The position numbers and the translations under genes were made by a program. This document shows, piece after piece, positions 6,897-15,887 of a stretch of DNA of 36,437 nt. The notes beneath the pieces are model-generated. The model ran no database searches. It was given only the letters and a program-made list of their open reading frames with translations, and was not told the DNA's origin. Within the stretch, counting starts at the first letter, position 1, and every line of letters begins with the position of its first letter. This DNA comes from Gammaproteobacteria bacterium. GTDB taxonomy: Bacteria > Pseudomonadota > Gammaproteobacteria > RBG-16-57-12. The stretch is from NCBI GenBank assembly GCA_022712945.1, contig JAFLJP010000071.1, forward strand, positions 1 through 36,437. Direction: 5' to 3'.

Positions 6897-8138
6897 TTAA
6901 TATTCACCTGAGAGGGTCATAAAGAGGATGTTGCTGACAAGCAGCCCACCATAAACGGAATCGTTGGTGCCGTTGAATAAGCGGATGCCCGCTTCAAATT
7001 TGAACAGATGCGTTGAGCGGGTGGTGGAGAGTGTGATCATGCTGCTTTTATCGGCAGCTGAGATCAAAATATTTGCGCTGGGTTTCCAATGGTCTGCATC
7101 ATAGCTCCATCGCAACATCAGGTTGTGCTGGGTGAGTGCTTGCGCTCTGGTTGCCATGGCGCTCCAAGCGATATTTCCCTGAATGAGTGTGGGGGGAATC
7201 GCTGTCTGATTCAATAAGTTCTGCTGGTTTTTTGCCAGTTCAAACAGTTTACGCCACTGTTGCCGTGAGTAAGCCTGTTGGTCATACCAATATTCGGCGA
7301 TCAAATTGTGCTTTGATGAGCTGCTCCAGTTGATGCCGATGAGCGCCTGAGTGCCTCGGTGATAATCCACCGTCTCATAGGGGAAGCGCTCTGCAAGTAA
7401 CACCGTCGATTGCCCGGCGAGCTGATGTATCTGTTTTTGATAGCGTTGACTTAGCAGCAGAGAGCCATGAACGGCGACTTGATCTGATGAAATATGAATG
7501 CCCCCCAATCCCAGCTGAAACCTGTTCAATTCATTGTAACGAAACACCGCGTGTAAATCGTACGCCTCTTGGCTGGTGGAGTATTTGCTGACGATAGATT
7601 CGATTTCACGGTTTTCACTCTCATCAGATTGGTTGGGATTTACCCATAGCAGTGACCAGGATGACATACCTGAATACTGCTCTAGTGCCAGCATGTTTTT
7701 ACCGATGGTGGACTGTCTGGCGAGGGTCTGCTGGTCATATTGCTGCACCACATCCAGCGGGCGAAACCCATAGCCAATGCCCCAACTGCTGATGCGCCTG
7801 CCGAGCGTCACTTCCCAGTCGTCCCAGTTTTTGGTCAGGTATAGCTCATTGGTATTGACGTTTGTCTCCGATGATTGGTTGCTGCTTAGCTGGTTGTGCA
7901 GGCTGAAAAGGTAAGTTAAATCGATTAGCTGGTTGGGGTATGAGCCGGTTAGTTCAATGATCTGTTGACTGGTCGCTTGGGGTTTTTTAATCACTTGATC
8001 CGGTAGGTCAAACCGTGTGTCGGATGAGTAGTTGTTGTATTGCGGGTTGATTAAAAAGCTGATGGAGTTTTCTGCCAGCGCACTGTTTACCACAAAAAGT
8101 GCGCTTAGCAGGAGTGCCCCAACTTCTTTCACAACCAT
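6897..8138 (-). CDS. Probable outer-membrane beta-barrel protein
   Basis: A 413-residue exported protein. The signal peptide is MVVKEVGALLLSALFVVNSALA, with cleavage likely after ALA. The rest is rich in Ser, Gln and Tyr with alternating polar and hydrophobic residues and ends LFMTLSGEY, an aromatic C-terminus usual for outer-membrane barrels. The segment VTLGRRISSWGIGYGFRPLD suggests a porin-like strand region. It starts one base inside the stop of the LolA-like gene, so it is translationally coupled and probably acts with it at the outer membrane. I do not recognise a named family, and the substrate is unknown. Confidence 0.72.
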   Translation of the reverse strand: MVVKEVGALLLSALFVVNSALAENSISFLINPQYNNYSSDTRFDLPDQVIKKPQATSQQIIELTGSYPNQLIDLTYLFSLHNQLSSNQSSETNVNTNELYLTKNWDDWEVTLGRRISSWGIGYGFRPLDVVQQYDQQTLARQSTIGKNMLALEQYSGMSSWSLLWVNPNQSDESENREIESIVSKYSTSQEAYDLHAVFRYNELNRFQLGLGGIHISSDQVAVHGSLLLSQRYQKQIHQLAGQSTVLLAERFPYETVDYHRGTQALIGINWSSSSKHNLIAEYWYDQQAYSRQQWRKLFELAKNQQNLLNQTAIPPTLIQGNIAWSAMATRAQALTQHNLMLRWSYDADHWKPSANILISAADKSSMITLSTTRSTHLFKFEAGIRLFNGTNDSVYGGLLVSNILFMTLSGEY

Positions 8139-8884
8139 TACCGTATGACCAATGACGGGTTTCTGGCGAGGTAGGTGGGGTTGTAGTATTTATCGCTGAG
8201 CGAATGAGAGGCCCGCGCAATGTACTCAATCTCGGTGTAGCGGTTTTTCTGAATCTTATCTTTCAGGGTCATTTTACTGACCTGCTGTCGCCCATCAATG
8301 CGTGCCATTTCGAAGGTGGCAATTTTAGCGAGCTTGCCTGATATTAGATAGAGCTTGGCCTGCACGGGAATATTGCTCTCCGGGATCAGCGACAGATCAA
8401 TGCGGCTATAGGTGACCCCTTTGCGTTTAGCGGTGAGCTTCAGTTCGTTATAACCGCGGTCACTGCTCTCATGGCTGGCGATAAACTCCGCACTGTAATC
8501 TTCACTCCAGCGCATGGAGGCGATATCTCCGGTTGAGGCTTCGCCCAGGAGTTTCTGCATCGGTGTGATGCGAATCGGCCGTTTTGTTTTTGGCAAAAGC
8601 ATCCAGAATTTATCGTCAATCATCAGAACGCGCTGTCCCTTTTCAGAGGGGGATTGAGAGATCACCAACGATTTTCGATCTGGCTTGATATAGACATCGT
8701 AGATGCGCTCTTTATCCAGTTGACCATCCTTGTAAAGCTTGATCAGGCTGGTGACTTTCAGGTTGTCGCTACTTTGGCGGTATTGGTCGGCCTGATACAC
8801 CAACTGGTCAGCCGTCTCTGCATAAGTGATAAAAGGCAGCATAAGCATTATCGTGAACAGTAATTTATTCATGTGTCTATACAT
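8138..8884 (-). CDS. LolA-like outer-membrane lipoprotein-sorting protein
   Basis: A 248-residue periplasmic protein with an N-terminal signal (MNKLLFTIMLMLPFITYA, after a four-residue lead). The pattern RVLMIDDKFWMLLPKTKRPIRI and the later GDIASMRWSEDYSAEF match the LolA-like proteins found beside MacB-type permeases, rather than the housekeeping LolA. It probably binds a lipid or lipoprotein in the periplasm and passes it on. The ATG at 8884 has GGAG upstream; an internal ATG at 8872 has none. It overlaps the permease stop by 8 bases and the barrel start by one. Confidence 0.82.
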   Translation of the reverse strand: MYRHMNKLLFTIMLMLPFITYAETADQLVYQADQYRQSSDNLKVTSLIKLYKDGQLDKERIYDVYIKPDRKSLVISQSPSEKGQRVLMIDDKFWMLLPKTKRPIRITPMQKLLGEASTGDIASMRWSEDYSAEFIASHESSDRGYNELKLTAKRKGVTYSRIDLSLIPESNIPVQAKLYLISGKLAKIATFEMARIDGRQQVSKMTLKDKIQKNRYTEIEYIARASHSLSDKYYNPTYLARNPSLVIR

Positions 8885-10094
8885 GAGAGAGCGCTCCTAC
8901 AATCGGTTTTTTAGCCGCTTTGCTGCTCGATAACCATGCCGCCAGCGTGCAGATAAACAGGCTAATGGCGGCAGCAATCAGATAGAGGTTGACCGGAATA
9001 GCGATAAACAGCGGGTAGCCATTGGTTTGGCCGGGTGGCGGTGGCATCTGAAACTCTGCCAGTGACAACCCGAGTGAGGCCAGCGCCGCAAAAGTGATGC
9101 CGATGGTGGCACCGACAACACCGATCACCACGCCTTCCAGTACAAAGTTTCGGGTGATCTCGTGGGTGTAGGTGCCGATGGCGCGCAGGGTGCCGATCTC
9201 TCGGGTACGTTCAACCACACTCATATTGACGGTGTTGTAGATGGAGAAGAAGACCATCATCACGATGATGAAACCGAGCAGACCAAAGATACGGTTATAG
9301 AGATTTTTAACCGCTTTATAGAGAAAGGCTTGGTCGAACCAGGTCTCCCAGGCAAGCTCAGGGTATTGTGCGGTCAATTGATCGTACTTTTTGAAGGTGG
9401 CTTCAGTCTCTCGCAAGTGCAGGGCGATGCTGCTCACTTTGTCGGTGACCAAAAGTGATTGGGCGGTATTGATATTGACGATGATGCTGCGCTTGTCGAC
9501 CTCCGGCATGCCGGTGCTGAAAATTCCTTGCACGGTGACATCCATTGCATTCAGGCCGCCATCCACGGTGGTGCTCATCAGGGTGAGTGAGTCGTTCACT
9601 TTGGCATTGAGCGACTTGGCTAGATCAACGCCCAGCATGATTTTAGGATCATCTTCTCTTTCCCGTTTGCTGAGTACATTGCCCGACTCAACATCAAGGA
9701 ATGGGCCTTTGATCTTAAATTCATATTTGGCATCCACTCCTGCCCCCATGAAAATGGTCGATTTTTCACCGTTGCTGATCAGGCCGTCAAAATCGATGCG
9801 TGCAATGGCATAGCGTACATCAGGATCTGCTTTCAACGTTTTTGTCAGCGTTTGATACTCCTCCAGCCCAAACTCCATCGGGCTCTCTTCTTCTTTATCG
9901 AAGTAGTCCTGATGCGCAACAATCAGGTGGCCACTGGCGCGGGCAGCCATCTCTTTCAGTGAGAGATAGGTGAAGTTGGCAAAGCCGCCGCCAATTAAAA
10001 TAGCCGACACACCGACGGCAGTAATGAGCACCGTGACGAACGCACGGCGACGATTTCTGAACAGATTTTTTATTGCCAGTTTTAACCATTTCAT
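8877..10094 (-). CDS. ABC transporter permease, FtsX/MacB type
   Basis: A 405-residue inner-membrane permease. There is one N-terminal helix (about residues 16-35), a large periplasmic MacB-like domain, then three C-terminal helices carrying the FtsX signature VVERTREIGTLRAIGTYTHE. This topology belongs to LolC/LolE/MacB-type machines that extract or push substrates at the membrane rather than carry them through it. It starts four bases inside the ATPase stop (ATGA) and is followed by the LolA-like partner. The substrate is not known; a LolCDE-like lipoprotein or lipid role is an inference from the neighbours. Confidence 0.92.
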   Translation of the reverse strand: MKWLKLAIKNLFRNRRRAFVTVLITAVGVSAILIGGGFANFTYLSLKEMAARASGHLIVAHQDYFDKEEESPMEFGLEEYQTLTKTLKADPDVRYAIARIDFDGLISNGEKSTIFMGAGVDAKYEFKIKGPFLDVESGNVLSKREREDDPKIMLGVDLAKSLNAKVNDSLTLMSTTVDGGLNAMDVTVQGIFSTGMPEVDKRSIIVNINTAQSLLVTDKVSSIALHLRETEATFKKYDQLTAQYPELAWETWFDQAFLYKAVKNLYNRIFGLLGFIIVMMVFFSIYNTVNMSVVERTREIGTLRAIGTYTHEITRNFVLEGVVIGVVGATIGITFAALASLGLSLAEFQMPPPPGQTNGYPLFIAIPVNLYLIAAAISLFICTLAAWLSSSKAAKKPIVGALSHV

Positions 10095-10759
10095 TGTAGA
10101 ACTCCATCATGAAGCTGATATGAGGTGTGGCAGTGGGAGGACATCCGTTCATCATGGGTGGCGATGATGAATGAGGTGCCGAACTCCTGATGCATTTGGT
10201 ACATCAGCTCGATGATGCCGGTGGCGGTTTGGGTATCAAGATTGGCGGTGGGTTCATCGGCAATCACCAACTTGGGTTGAGTGATCAGCGCTCTTGCGAT
10301 GGCGACGCGCTGCTTCTGTCCGCCAGAGATTTGATCCGGCAGGTGGTTTTTGAATCGGGAGATACCCACTCGATCAAGCATGGCGTTGACTTTTTCATCG
10401 CGTGCCTTTTTATCCAACCCTAAAAGCGTCAGCGGATATTCGACGTTATCAAAAACGGTCATCACCGGCACCAGATTGAAGCCCTGGAAGATAAAGCCGA
10501 GCTGATGGCGACGGATGGTGGTGAGCTCTTTTTCTGTGGCGTGGCTAATATCCTGACCACAGAAAATTAGTTTTCCCTGAGTAGGCTGGTCGATAAGCCC
10601 GAAGATATTTAGCAGGGTGCTTTTGCCACTGCCCGATGGGCCCAGCAGGGCGGCAAAGGCGTGCTCAGGGATTTTAATATTGATATTGGAGAGGGCGTTG
10701 AGACTGAGATCGCCCTGCCGGTACTGCTTTGAGAGGTTTTCTGTTTCGATAATATTCAT
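10091..10759 (-). CDS. ABC transporter ATP-binding protein, LolD/MacB type
   Basis: A 222-residue ATPase, the usual length for LolD-like subunits. Walker A is GPSGSGKST at residues 40-48, the Q-loop is FIFQGFNL near 89-96, the signature is ISGGQKQR at 144-151, and Walker B is LVIADEP at 164-170 with the D-loop after it. It drives the permease encoded directly downstream. The ATG has AGGAG upstream. The stop of a possible 16-codon leader frame overlaps that ribosome site, which could couple their translation. Confidence 0.95.
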   Translation of the reverse strand: MNIIETENLSKQYRQGDLSLNALSNINIKIPEHAFAALLGPSGSGKSTLLNIFGLIDQPTQGKLIFCGQDISHATEKELTTIRRHQLGFIFQGFNLVPVMTVFDNVEYPLTLLGLDKKARDEKVNAMLDRVGISRFKNHLPDQISGGQKQRVAIARALITQPKLVIADEPTANLDTQTATGIIELMYQMHQEFGTSFIIATHDERMSSHCHTSYQLHDGVLQ

Positions 10760-10772
10760 GACAAACCAGCTC

Positions 10773-10823
10773 CTAATGACTTTCTTTAATGCTTGATAAC
10801 AGGTAACTACTCAGCGTATTCAT
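10773..10823 (-). CDS. Possible 16-residue leader peptide before the ABC operon
   Basis: ATG at 10823 encodes MNTLSSYLLSSIKESH, with GAGG upstream and a TAG stop that overlaps the AGGAG of the ATPase gene. The first codons align with those of the kinase gene (MNALRSY against MNTLSSY; 18 of 21 bases). It may be a working leader, or simply a decayed copy of the kinase start left by duplication. Confidence 0.3.
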   Translation of the reverse strand: MNTLSSYLLSSIKESH

Positions 10824-10943
10824 CTTTTGCCTCAACTCTTCGTTATTTTCGTACTCAATCAGTTACATATGCCCTATATGCTCCCTCTTTCCGTGCGAAA
10901 ATACCTCGATTTGAGACAAAAGCTAAACACGCTGAATAGTTAC
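10803..10943 (-). promoter_or_regulatory. ABC-operon upstream region: long imperfect inverted repeat, related to the kinase upstream region
   Basis: GTAACTACTCAGCGTATT at the left and AACACGCTGAATAGTTAC at the right are inverted copies; the match continues inward (CTTTTG.CTCAA and TATTTTCG in each arm), giving arms of about 68 bases. The right arm matches 6810-6866 in direct orientation. The right end coincides with the stop codon of the neighbouring 190-residue gene. Confidence 0.6.
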
Positions 10944-11512
10944 GATAACAGCTCAATTTGTCTCGATTTATCACCCTCTTTTTCCGCCATCGCGGCAGCC
11001 AGTGCATAAACACCGTTTTTAACTTCAATGCTGGCATCGGTAAATTGGGGTGTTTCCAATATTTCACTGATCAGATCTTTAGCATCTTGGAAGCGATTTA
11101 AAAAGTCAGGAAATTGAAAGTAGCTTTGGGCTATATTGAAGCGGATCAATATACTGAGTGCAGTGCCATTGAACTCTGTTGTGTTGTGAATTTCAGTCAG
11201 CTCATCCAGCGCTTCATCCATCTGCTCTGAACCCAACTCCACATGCTTCATCTTATTCCATGGCATATAAACGTGGGTTGCCATGATCGATTCGAGTGAG
11301 CCCCGGAAGCTTTTAATTAAACTATCAAAAGGCTTGTTGAGCTGAAGCTGGTCAAAATATTTGATCGCCTGCTGCACACGCTCTTCATCATCGCTATTCA
11401 CTGCTTCGAGATAGATTGCATTGGCCTGGTTGTATTGATCATCACTCATCGCCTGGGCAGAAGTGGTGATACTTAATACGAAAAGTAATAATAAAAAGAG
11501 TACGGTTTTCAT
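10940..11512 (-). CDS. Exported helical protein of unknown function
   Basis: A 190-residue protein with a clear signal peptide (MKTVLFLLLLFVLSITTSAQA) and a wholly helical mature part, for example YNQANAIYLEAVNSDDEE and FNIAQSYFQFPDFLNR, which looks like loose TPR-type pairing. It should be periplasmic. A longer frame upstream to 11806 would run into the acetate kinase gene and lacks family sense, so I use the ATG at 11512. Its stop lies at the edge of the inverted repeat before the ABC operon, and it points the same way, so it may be part of that locus. The function is not known. Confidence 0.7.
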   Translation of the reverse strand: MKTVLFLLLLFVLSITTSAQAMSDDQYNQANAIYLEAVNSDDEERVQQAIKYFDQLQLNKPFDSLIKSFRGSLESIMATHVYMPWNKMKHVELGSEQMDEALDELTEIHNTTEFNGTALSILIRFNIAQSYFQFPDFLNRFQDAKDLISEILETPQFTDASIEVKNGVYALAAAMAEKEGDKSRQIELLS

Positions 11513-11578
11513 CGCCAGATCCTGAACTAATGTGGTTGAACTTATATCGTAGAGAGTCGGGTGGTGATGCGCAGTGTT

Positions 11579-11607
11579 TTGCGACGAATGGTAAATAGGA
11601 GTGATAA
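11579..11607 (+). promoter_or_regulatory. Possible promoter for ackA
   Basis: TTGCGA (11579-11584) and TGATAA (11602-11607) are 17 bases apart, with the ackA start 72 bases downstream. The boxes are imperfect; the assignment is tentative. The gap is a divergent intergenic region, so a promoter is needed here. Confidence 0.3.
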
Positions 11608-11679
11608 ACCGCTCAGAAGAGCAGGTTAATCTGATATCAACCATACTGTAGAGAAGGGTGGAGGTGAGAGAGCATCTAA

Positions 11680-12798
11680 ATGTCAATTTTAACCATAAAT
11701 ACTGGTAGCTCCTCGTTGCGCTTGAGCCTGTTGACACAGAGCGAGAGTGGTTTGATGCAACGGGATCAGGCGCATCATCAAGGTGTGAGTGTGCATGATC
11801 CATCACTTCTGGCGGGTTTTATCGCTTCAATGGGTGAGTCTGAGATTACACTGCTTGTGCACCGGGTGGTGCATGGTGGTACCCGGTTCAGCAGCCCCTG
11901 TTTGATTGATGCCGGTGTGGAGGCTGATATTGAACAGTTATCGCTGCTGGCACCATTGCATAACCCATCTGCATTGGCGTGGATTCGATCGGCTCGCGCT
12001 CTGTTGGGCGAGCAGCTGCCCCAGGTGGCGGTGTTCGATAGCGCATTTTATAGATCGCTGCCGCCAGTCGCCCAGAGCTATGCGCTGCCCCAGGCGTTGT
12101 CTCGGCAATATCATATTCATCGTTACGGATTTCACGGCATTGCCCACCAGGCGATGTTAAACCGCTGGCAGGCAATTAGGCCGAATATCAAAAACGGTGG
12201 CCGGGTGATCTCGATACAGCTTGGTTCGGGTTGTTCGATTACCGCTATTGATCACGGTCAGCCAGTGGATACTTCGATGGGGTTTTCACCACTGGAGGGG
12301 TTGGTGATGGCCACCCGTTCGGGTGATATCGACCCAACTGTTGTTAGCTATCTACAGCAGCAGTCGGGGTTGAGCCTTGATGAAATTGAGCGGTTACTGA
12401 ACAGAGAGAGCGGCTTGCTCGGGGTGTCGGGTGAAAGCGCTGATATGCGGGTGTTGCTGGCATCCGATAACCCGGAGGCGGCGCTGGCAGTCGAGCTTTA
12501 CTGCTACCGTGTGCGCAAATACATAGGCGCTTACCTGGCGGTGCTGGGTGGTGCCGATGCTATTTTGTTTGGTGGTGGTGTGGGTGAAAATAGCCCGCAG
12601 GTGAGGGCGAAAATTCTTCAGAATATGGCATGGTTGGGGATCGAACTGGATGTGACTGAGAATGAAAAAACACTGGCAGTGGAGGCGGTGATCAGCCGAG
12701 AAAAAAGCGATATTGCGGTGTGGGTGATTCCGGTGGATGAGGCAAAGGTAATGGCAGAGCAGGCGTTGGAGATAACAGGTGGCGGCGTTACCGGCTAA
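11680..12798 (+). CDS. ackA: Acetate kinase
   Basis: A 372-residue cytoplasmic kinase that interconverts acetyl phosphate plus ADP with acetate plus ATP. Family motifs are NTGSSSLR near the start, VVHGGTRF, RYGFHGIAHQ, SMGFSPLEGLVMATRSGDID and LFGGGVGENSPQVR. It is about 25 residues shorter than typical enzymes, and the usual NAGSSSLK has Thr for Ala and Arg for Lys. The last residues and the TAA stop are read from a dispersed palindrome. The phosphoketolase gene follows 87 bases on, and its product acetyl phosphate is the substrate here. No phosphotransacetylase gene is nearby. Confidence 0.93.
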   Translation: MSILTINTGSSSLRLSLLTQSESGLMQRDQAHHQGVSVHDPSLLAGFIASMGESEITLLVHRVVHGGTRFSSPCLIDAGVEADIEQLSLLAPLHNPSALAWIRSARALLGEQLPQVAVFDSAFYRSLPPVAQSYALPQALSRQYHIHRYGFHGIAHQAMLNRWQAIRPNIKNGGRVISIQLGSGCSITAIDHGQPVDTSMGFSPLEGLVMATRSGDIDPTVVSYLQQQSGLSLDEIERLLNRESGLLGVSGESADMRVLLASDNPEAALAVELYCYRVRKYIGAYLAVLGGADAILFGGGVGENSPQVRAKILQNMAWLGIELDVTENEKTLAVEAVISREKSDIAVWVIPVDEAKVMAEQALEITGGGVTG

Positions 12799-12846
12799 AG
12801 CCTCGACCTCCAAAAGCTGGGTTTTGGAGGCCGAGGCTTTAGCCGG
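12791..12846. repeat. Dispersed palindrome (REP-type), copy 2
   Basis: CCGGCTAAAGCCTCGACCTC pairs with GAGGCCGAGGCTTTAGCCGG around an AAAAGCTGGGTTTT loop. It matches copy 1 at 4908-4962. It supplies the ackA stop codon and stands between ackA and the phosphoketolase gene, where it could reduce read-through or protect the upstream mRNA end. Confidence 0.75.
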
Positions 12847-12885
12847 TGGGTCTGTTATAAAAAATTAATAAGAGGGTACAAACCA

Positions 12886-15267
12886 ATGGAAGAAGATCAA
12901 ACCACAGCACAACCGATCTCAAGTAAGGAGTTGGCGCGGATGGATGCCTATTGGCGTGCTGCCAACTATCTTTCGGTGGGGCAGATCTATCTGTTGGATA
13001 ACCCACTGCTGAAAGAGCCTTTAACGCTCGATCACGTCAAACCGCGACTACTGGGCCATTGGGGAACTACACCGGGTTTGAATTTTATCTATGTGCATCT
13101 GAACCGGGTGATCAAGCGTGATGAGTTGCAGATGATCTATCTCGCCGGGCCGGGTCACGGCGGCCCTAGCCTGGTAGCCAATACCTATCTCGAAGGCAGC
13201 TATAGCGAGTTCTATCCCAACATCAGTCAGGATGCCGAAGGGATGAGAAAACTGTTTAAGCAGTTCTCGTTTCCCGGCGGCATTCCCAGCCATGTGGCAC
13301 CGGAGACACCGGGCTCGATTCACGAAGGTGGTGAGCTGGGCTATGTACTCTCCCACGCTTACGGTGCGGTGTTTGATGATCCAGATCTGATCGCCGCCTG
13401 TGTGGTGGGTGATGGCGAGGCAGAGACCGGGCCGCTGGCTACCGCCTGGCACGCCAACAAATTTCTTAACCCGGCGACGGATGGTGCGGTATTGCCGATA
13501 CTGCATCTCAATGGATACAAAATTGCCAATCCAACGGTGCTGGCACGTATCAGTCACGATGAGCTGGAAAAGCTGTTCATCGGTTACGGTTACACCCCTT
13601 ATTTTGTCGAAGGGTCTGATCCTGAATTGATGCACCAGAAGATGGTAGAAACGCTGGATGTGGTGATAGCCGAAATTAAAGCCATTCAGCAAAAGGCTCG
13701 GGTGCATGGTAATAAAACCCGCCCCCGCTGGCCGATGATCATTCTGCGTTCGCCCAAGGGTTGGACTGGGCCAAAAGAGGTGGATGGTAAAAAGGCCGAG
13801 GGTTACTGGCGTTCCCATCAAGTGCCGTTTGGCAATCTGGCCAGTGAACCGGGCCACCTTGCGCTGCTGGAGCAGTGGATGAAGAGTTATCGCCCGGAAG
13901 AGCTATTTGATGAGCATGGTGCACTGCGTTGGGAGCTTGCGGCGCTGGCACCGGAGGGTGAGCGCCGCATGGGTGCCATTCCTCAGGCTAATGGTGGTCA
14001 GTTGCTCAAAGATCTGCTGATGCCCGACTTTAAGGATTACGCCTTAACGGTTGCTGAGCCGGGGCGGAGTGTGGGTGAAGCAACACGCCTGGTCGGTGAT
14101 TTGCTGCGTGATGTGATGGTGCGCAATCGTGAGGCGAAAAACTTCCGGGTTTTTGGCCCCGATGAAACGGCATCAAACCGACTCGGTGCGCTGTTTGAAG
14201 TGACCAATCGCGCATGGCAGGCACAGATGTTGCCGGAAGATGATCATCTGGCAACCGATGGTCGGGTGATGGAAATTCTCAGTGAACACACTTGCCAAGG
14301 GTGGCTGGAGGGTTACTTGCTTACCGGTCGTCACGGTTTTTTCTCCTGCTACGAGGCATTTATTCACATTATCGATTCGATGTTTAATCAACACGCCAAG
14401 TGGCTGAAAATCACCAGCAGGGAGATCCCCTGGCGACGCCCCATCGCCTCGTTGAATTATCTGCTCACCTCGCATGTCTGGCGGCAGGATCACAACGGCT
14501 TTTCTCACCAGGATCCGGGCTTTATCGACCATGTGGTGAACAAAAAGGCGGATATTATCCGCGTCTATCTGCCGCCCGATGCCAATACTCTGCTGCACGT
14601 TACCGACACCTGCCTGCGTTCCAAAAATCTCATTAATGTGATTGTGGCGGGCAAACAGCCGCAACTGCAGTGGTTGAATATGGAGGCGGCGATTAAACAC
14701 TGTAGTGCCGGTATCGGCATCTGGGCGTGGGCCAGCAATGACCAAGGTGGCAAGCCGGATGTGGTGATGGCCTGTGCGGGTGATGTGCCGACACTGGAGA
14801 CCCTTGCTGCCGTCGATCTGTTGCGCCAGTATCTTCCCGAGCTGAAAGTCAGAGTGATCAATGTGGTTGATCTGATGACGCTGCAACCCAAAAGCGAACA
14901 CCCACACGGCCTGCCTGACAAGGATTTTGATGCGCTGTTTCCGGCCAATACGCCGGTAATTTTTGCCTATCACGGCTACCCGTGGCTGATCCACCGCCTC
15001 ACCTATCGGCGCATGTGCCATCATCATCTGCATGTGCGGGGTTACAAAGAGGAGGGGACGACCACCACACCGTTTGATATGGTGGTACTGAATGATATGG
15101 ATCGTTTTCATCTGGTGATGGATGTGATTGATCGCGTCCCCTCTTTGGGCTCGAACGCAGTCTATTTAAAACAGCAGATGCGCGATAAGCTGATTGAACA
15201 CAGCGCTTATATTATCGAGCATGGGCAGGATATGGCGGAGATTCGTAACTGGCAGTGGTCTGGTTGA
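12886..15267 (+). CDS. xfp: Phosphoketolase (xylulose-5-phosphate/fructose-6-phosphate)
   Basis: A 793-residue thiamine-diphosphate enzyme, full length for the family. It splits xylulose 5-phosphate (and often fructose 6-phosphate) with phosphate into acetyl phosphate and glyceraldehyde 3-phosphate or erythrose 4-phosphate. Visible signs are the N-terminal [22 protein letters not shown], the cofactor motif [26 protein letters not shown], and later [24 protein letters not shown] ribosome site precedes the ATG. With ackA it forms a two-step path to acetate and ATP. Whether one or both sugar phosphates are used cannot be read from sequence alone. Confidence 0.95.
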   Translation: MEEDQTTAQPISSKELARMDAYWRAANYLSVGQIYLLDNPLLKEPLTLDHVKPRLLGHWGTTPGLNFIYVHLNRVIKRDELQMIYLAGPGHGGPSLVANTYLEGSYSEFYPNISQDAEGMRKLFKQFSFPGGIPSHVAPETPGSIHEGGELGYVLSHAYGAVFDDPDLIAACVVGDGEAETGPLATAWHANKFLNPATDGAVLPILHLNGYKIANPTVLARISHDELEKLFIGYGYTPYFVEGSDPELMHQKMVETLDVVIAEIKAIQQKARVHGNKTRPRWPMIILRSPKGWTGPKEVDGKKAEGYWRSHQVPFGNLASEPGHLALLEQWMKSYRPEELFDEHGALRWELAALAPEGERRMGAIPQANGGQLLKDLLMPDFKDYALTVAEPGRSVGEATRLVGDLLRDVMVRNREAKNFRVFGPDETASNRLGALFEVTNRAWQAQMLPEDDHLATDGRVMEILSEHTCQGWLEGYLLTGRHGFFSCYEAFIHIIDSMFNQHAKWLKITSREIPWRRPIASLNYLLTSHVWRQDHNGFSHQDPGFIDHVVNKKADIIRVYLPPDANTLLHVTDTCLRSKNLINVIVAGKQPQLQWLNMEAAIKHCSAGIGIWAWASNDQGGKPDVVMACAGDVPTLETLAAVDLLRQYLPELKVRVINVVDLMTLQPKSEHPHGLPDKDFDALFPANTPVIFAYHGYPWLIHRLTYRRMCHHHLHVRGYKEEGTTTTPFDMVVLNDMDRFHLVMDVIDRVPSLGSNAVYLKQQMRDKLIEHSAYIIEHGQDMAEIRNWQWSG

Positions 15268-15284
15268 TTAACTCTGGTTTGGTG

Positions 15285-15331
15285 AAAAATTCGGTGTAAT
15301 AACGGTACTTTAACGTCTTCTACATCCCTAA
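15285..15331. repeat. 47 bp dispersed repeat, copy 1
   Basis: AAAAATTCGGTGTAATAACG continuing to CTTCTACATCCCTAA matches 24781-24827 in the same orientation at 44 of 47 bases. It lies just after the phosphoketolase gene. Both copies are preceded by GGTGAA-like bases. Confidence 0.7.
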
Positions 15332-15339
15332 TTATTCTG

Positions 15340-15543
15340 TTGGTTGTGCTGCTGTCGGCTCTTCTCAGTGGCTATTGGCCGTCGCCACCCCACCCCACGG
15401 CCAGCGATATTGAACGGGTATCGACATCGGCGCTACTGGATGGCCCAGTCAACCAAATGACAGACTGGTTTCAGGAAGAGTCTGCACGAAACAGACCGAT
15501 ACTATCCGGGCTGTTTGATCTGAATCGTTATCATAACCGCTAG
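15340..15543 (+). CDS. Short membrane-anchored frame, doubtful
   Basis: From a TTG codon, 67 residues: one hydrophobic helix (LIILLVVLLSALLSGYW, counting a few codons upstream), then a polar tail ending SGLFDLNRYHNR. There is no ribosome site and no ATG, and the 5' edge is the 47 bp repeat. It may be the end of a gene cut off by that repeat, or chance. No family recognised. Confidence 0.25.
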   Translation: MVVLLSALLSGYWPSPPHPTASDIERVSTSALLDGPVNQMTDWFQEESARNRPILSGLFDLNRYHNR

Positions 15544-15625
15544 AGCCGGGGCCTGTTTGAGGGGCTATCACCACAAACTTTCCGGTACGTTGTGGCCCAT
15601 TCTTACATTAAGTTAACGATTACCC

Positions 15626-15653
15626 TTGCTAATTCAGAAATATTTAGTATGAT
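15626..15653 (+). promoter_or_regulatory. Likely promoter of the tRNA-Glu gene
   Basis: TTGCTA (15626-15631) and TATGAT (15648-15653), 16 bases apart, followed by the GC-rich start region ACGCGCAG that is common at stable-RNA promoters. The tRNA begins about 108 bases downstream, leaving a leader to be removed. Confidence 0.5.
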
Positions 15654-15761
15654 ACGCGCAGATTTTGGGCTGTAGATACAGCGCATTCGATTTTTCAAAA
15701 GAGTTGCACTAGGCCGTAACTCTTCTGCTGGCAACAGCAAATTGACACCGTGTTTACGTGT

Positions 15762-15837
15762 GTCCCCATCGTCTAGAGGCCTAGGACACCGCCCTTTCAC
15801 GGCGGTAACAGGGGTTCGAATCCCCTTGGGGACGCCA
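15762..15837 (+). tRNA. tRNA-Glu (anticodon TTC)
   Basis: A 76-base cloverleaf with encoded CCA. The acceptor GTCCCCA pairs with TGGGGAC, the anticodon stem CCGCC/GGCGG holds loop CTTTCAC with TTC at 15796-15798, and the T loop is GGGGTTCGAATCCCC. It stands alone and is followed directly by a terminator. Confidence 0.97.
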
Positions 15838-15850
15838 TTTATTGCAAAAG

Positions 15851-15880
15851 GCTGCACTTCGTTGAAGTGCGGCTTTTTTT
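15851..15880 (+). terminator. Rho-independent terminator after tRNA-Glu
   Basis: GCTGCACTT and AAGTGCGGC form a nine-pair stem (one G-T pair) with loop CGTTG, followed by seven or more T. Confidence 0.85.
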
Positions 15881-15887
15881 ATGCCTG

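Noticed and set aside
9391..9813. 140-residue plus-strand frame opposite the ABC permease gene
   Set aside because: Shadow of a clear FtsX-type permease, Ser/Thr-rich without structure or ribosome site.
11513..11806. N-terminal extension of the 190-residue exported protein
   Set aside because: It overlaps the acetate kinase gene and would hide a clear signal peptide start at 11512.
13048..15111. Two long frames on the minus strand (about 269 and 312 residues) opposite the phosphoketolase gene
   Set aside because: They are antisense to a highly conserved enzyme and have His/Arg-rich, domain-free sequence typical of shadow frames.
15742..15747. TTGACA box just before tRNA-Glu
   Set aside because: It is only about 15 bases from the tRNA start, leaving no room for a -10 box and start site; the pair at 15626-15653 fits better.
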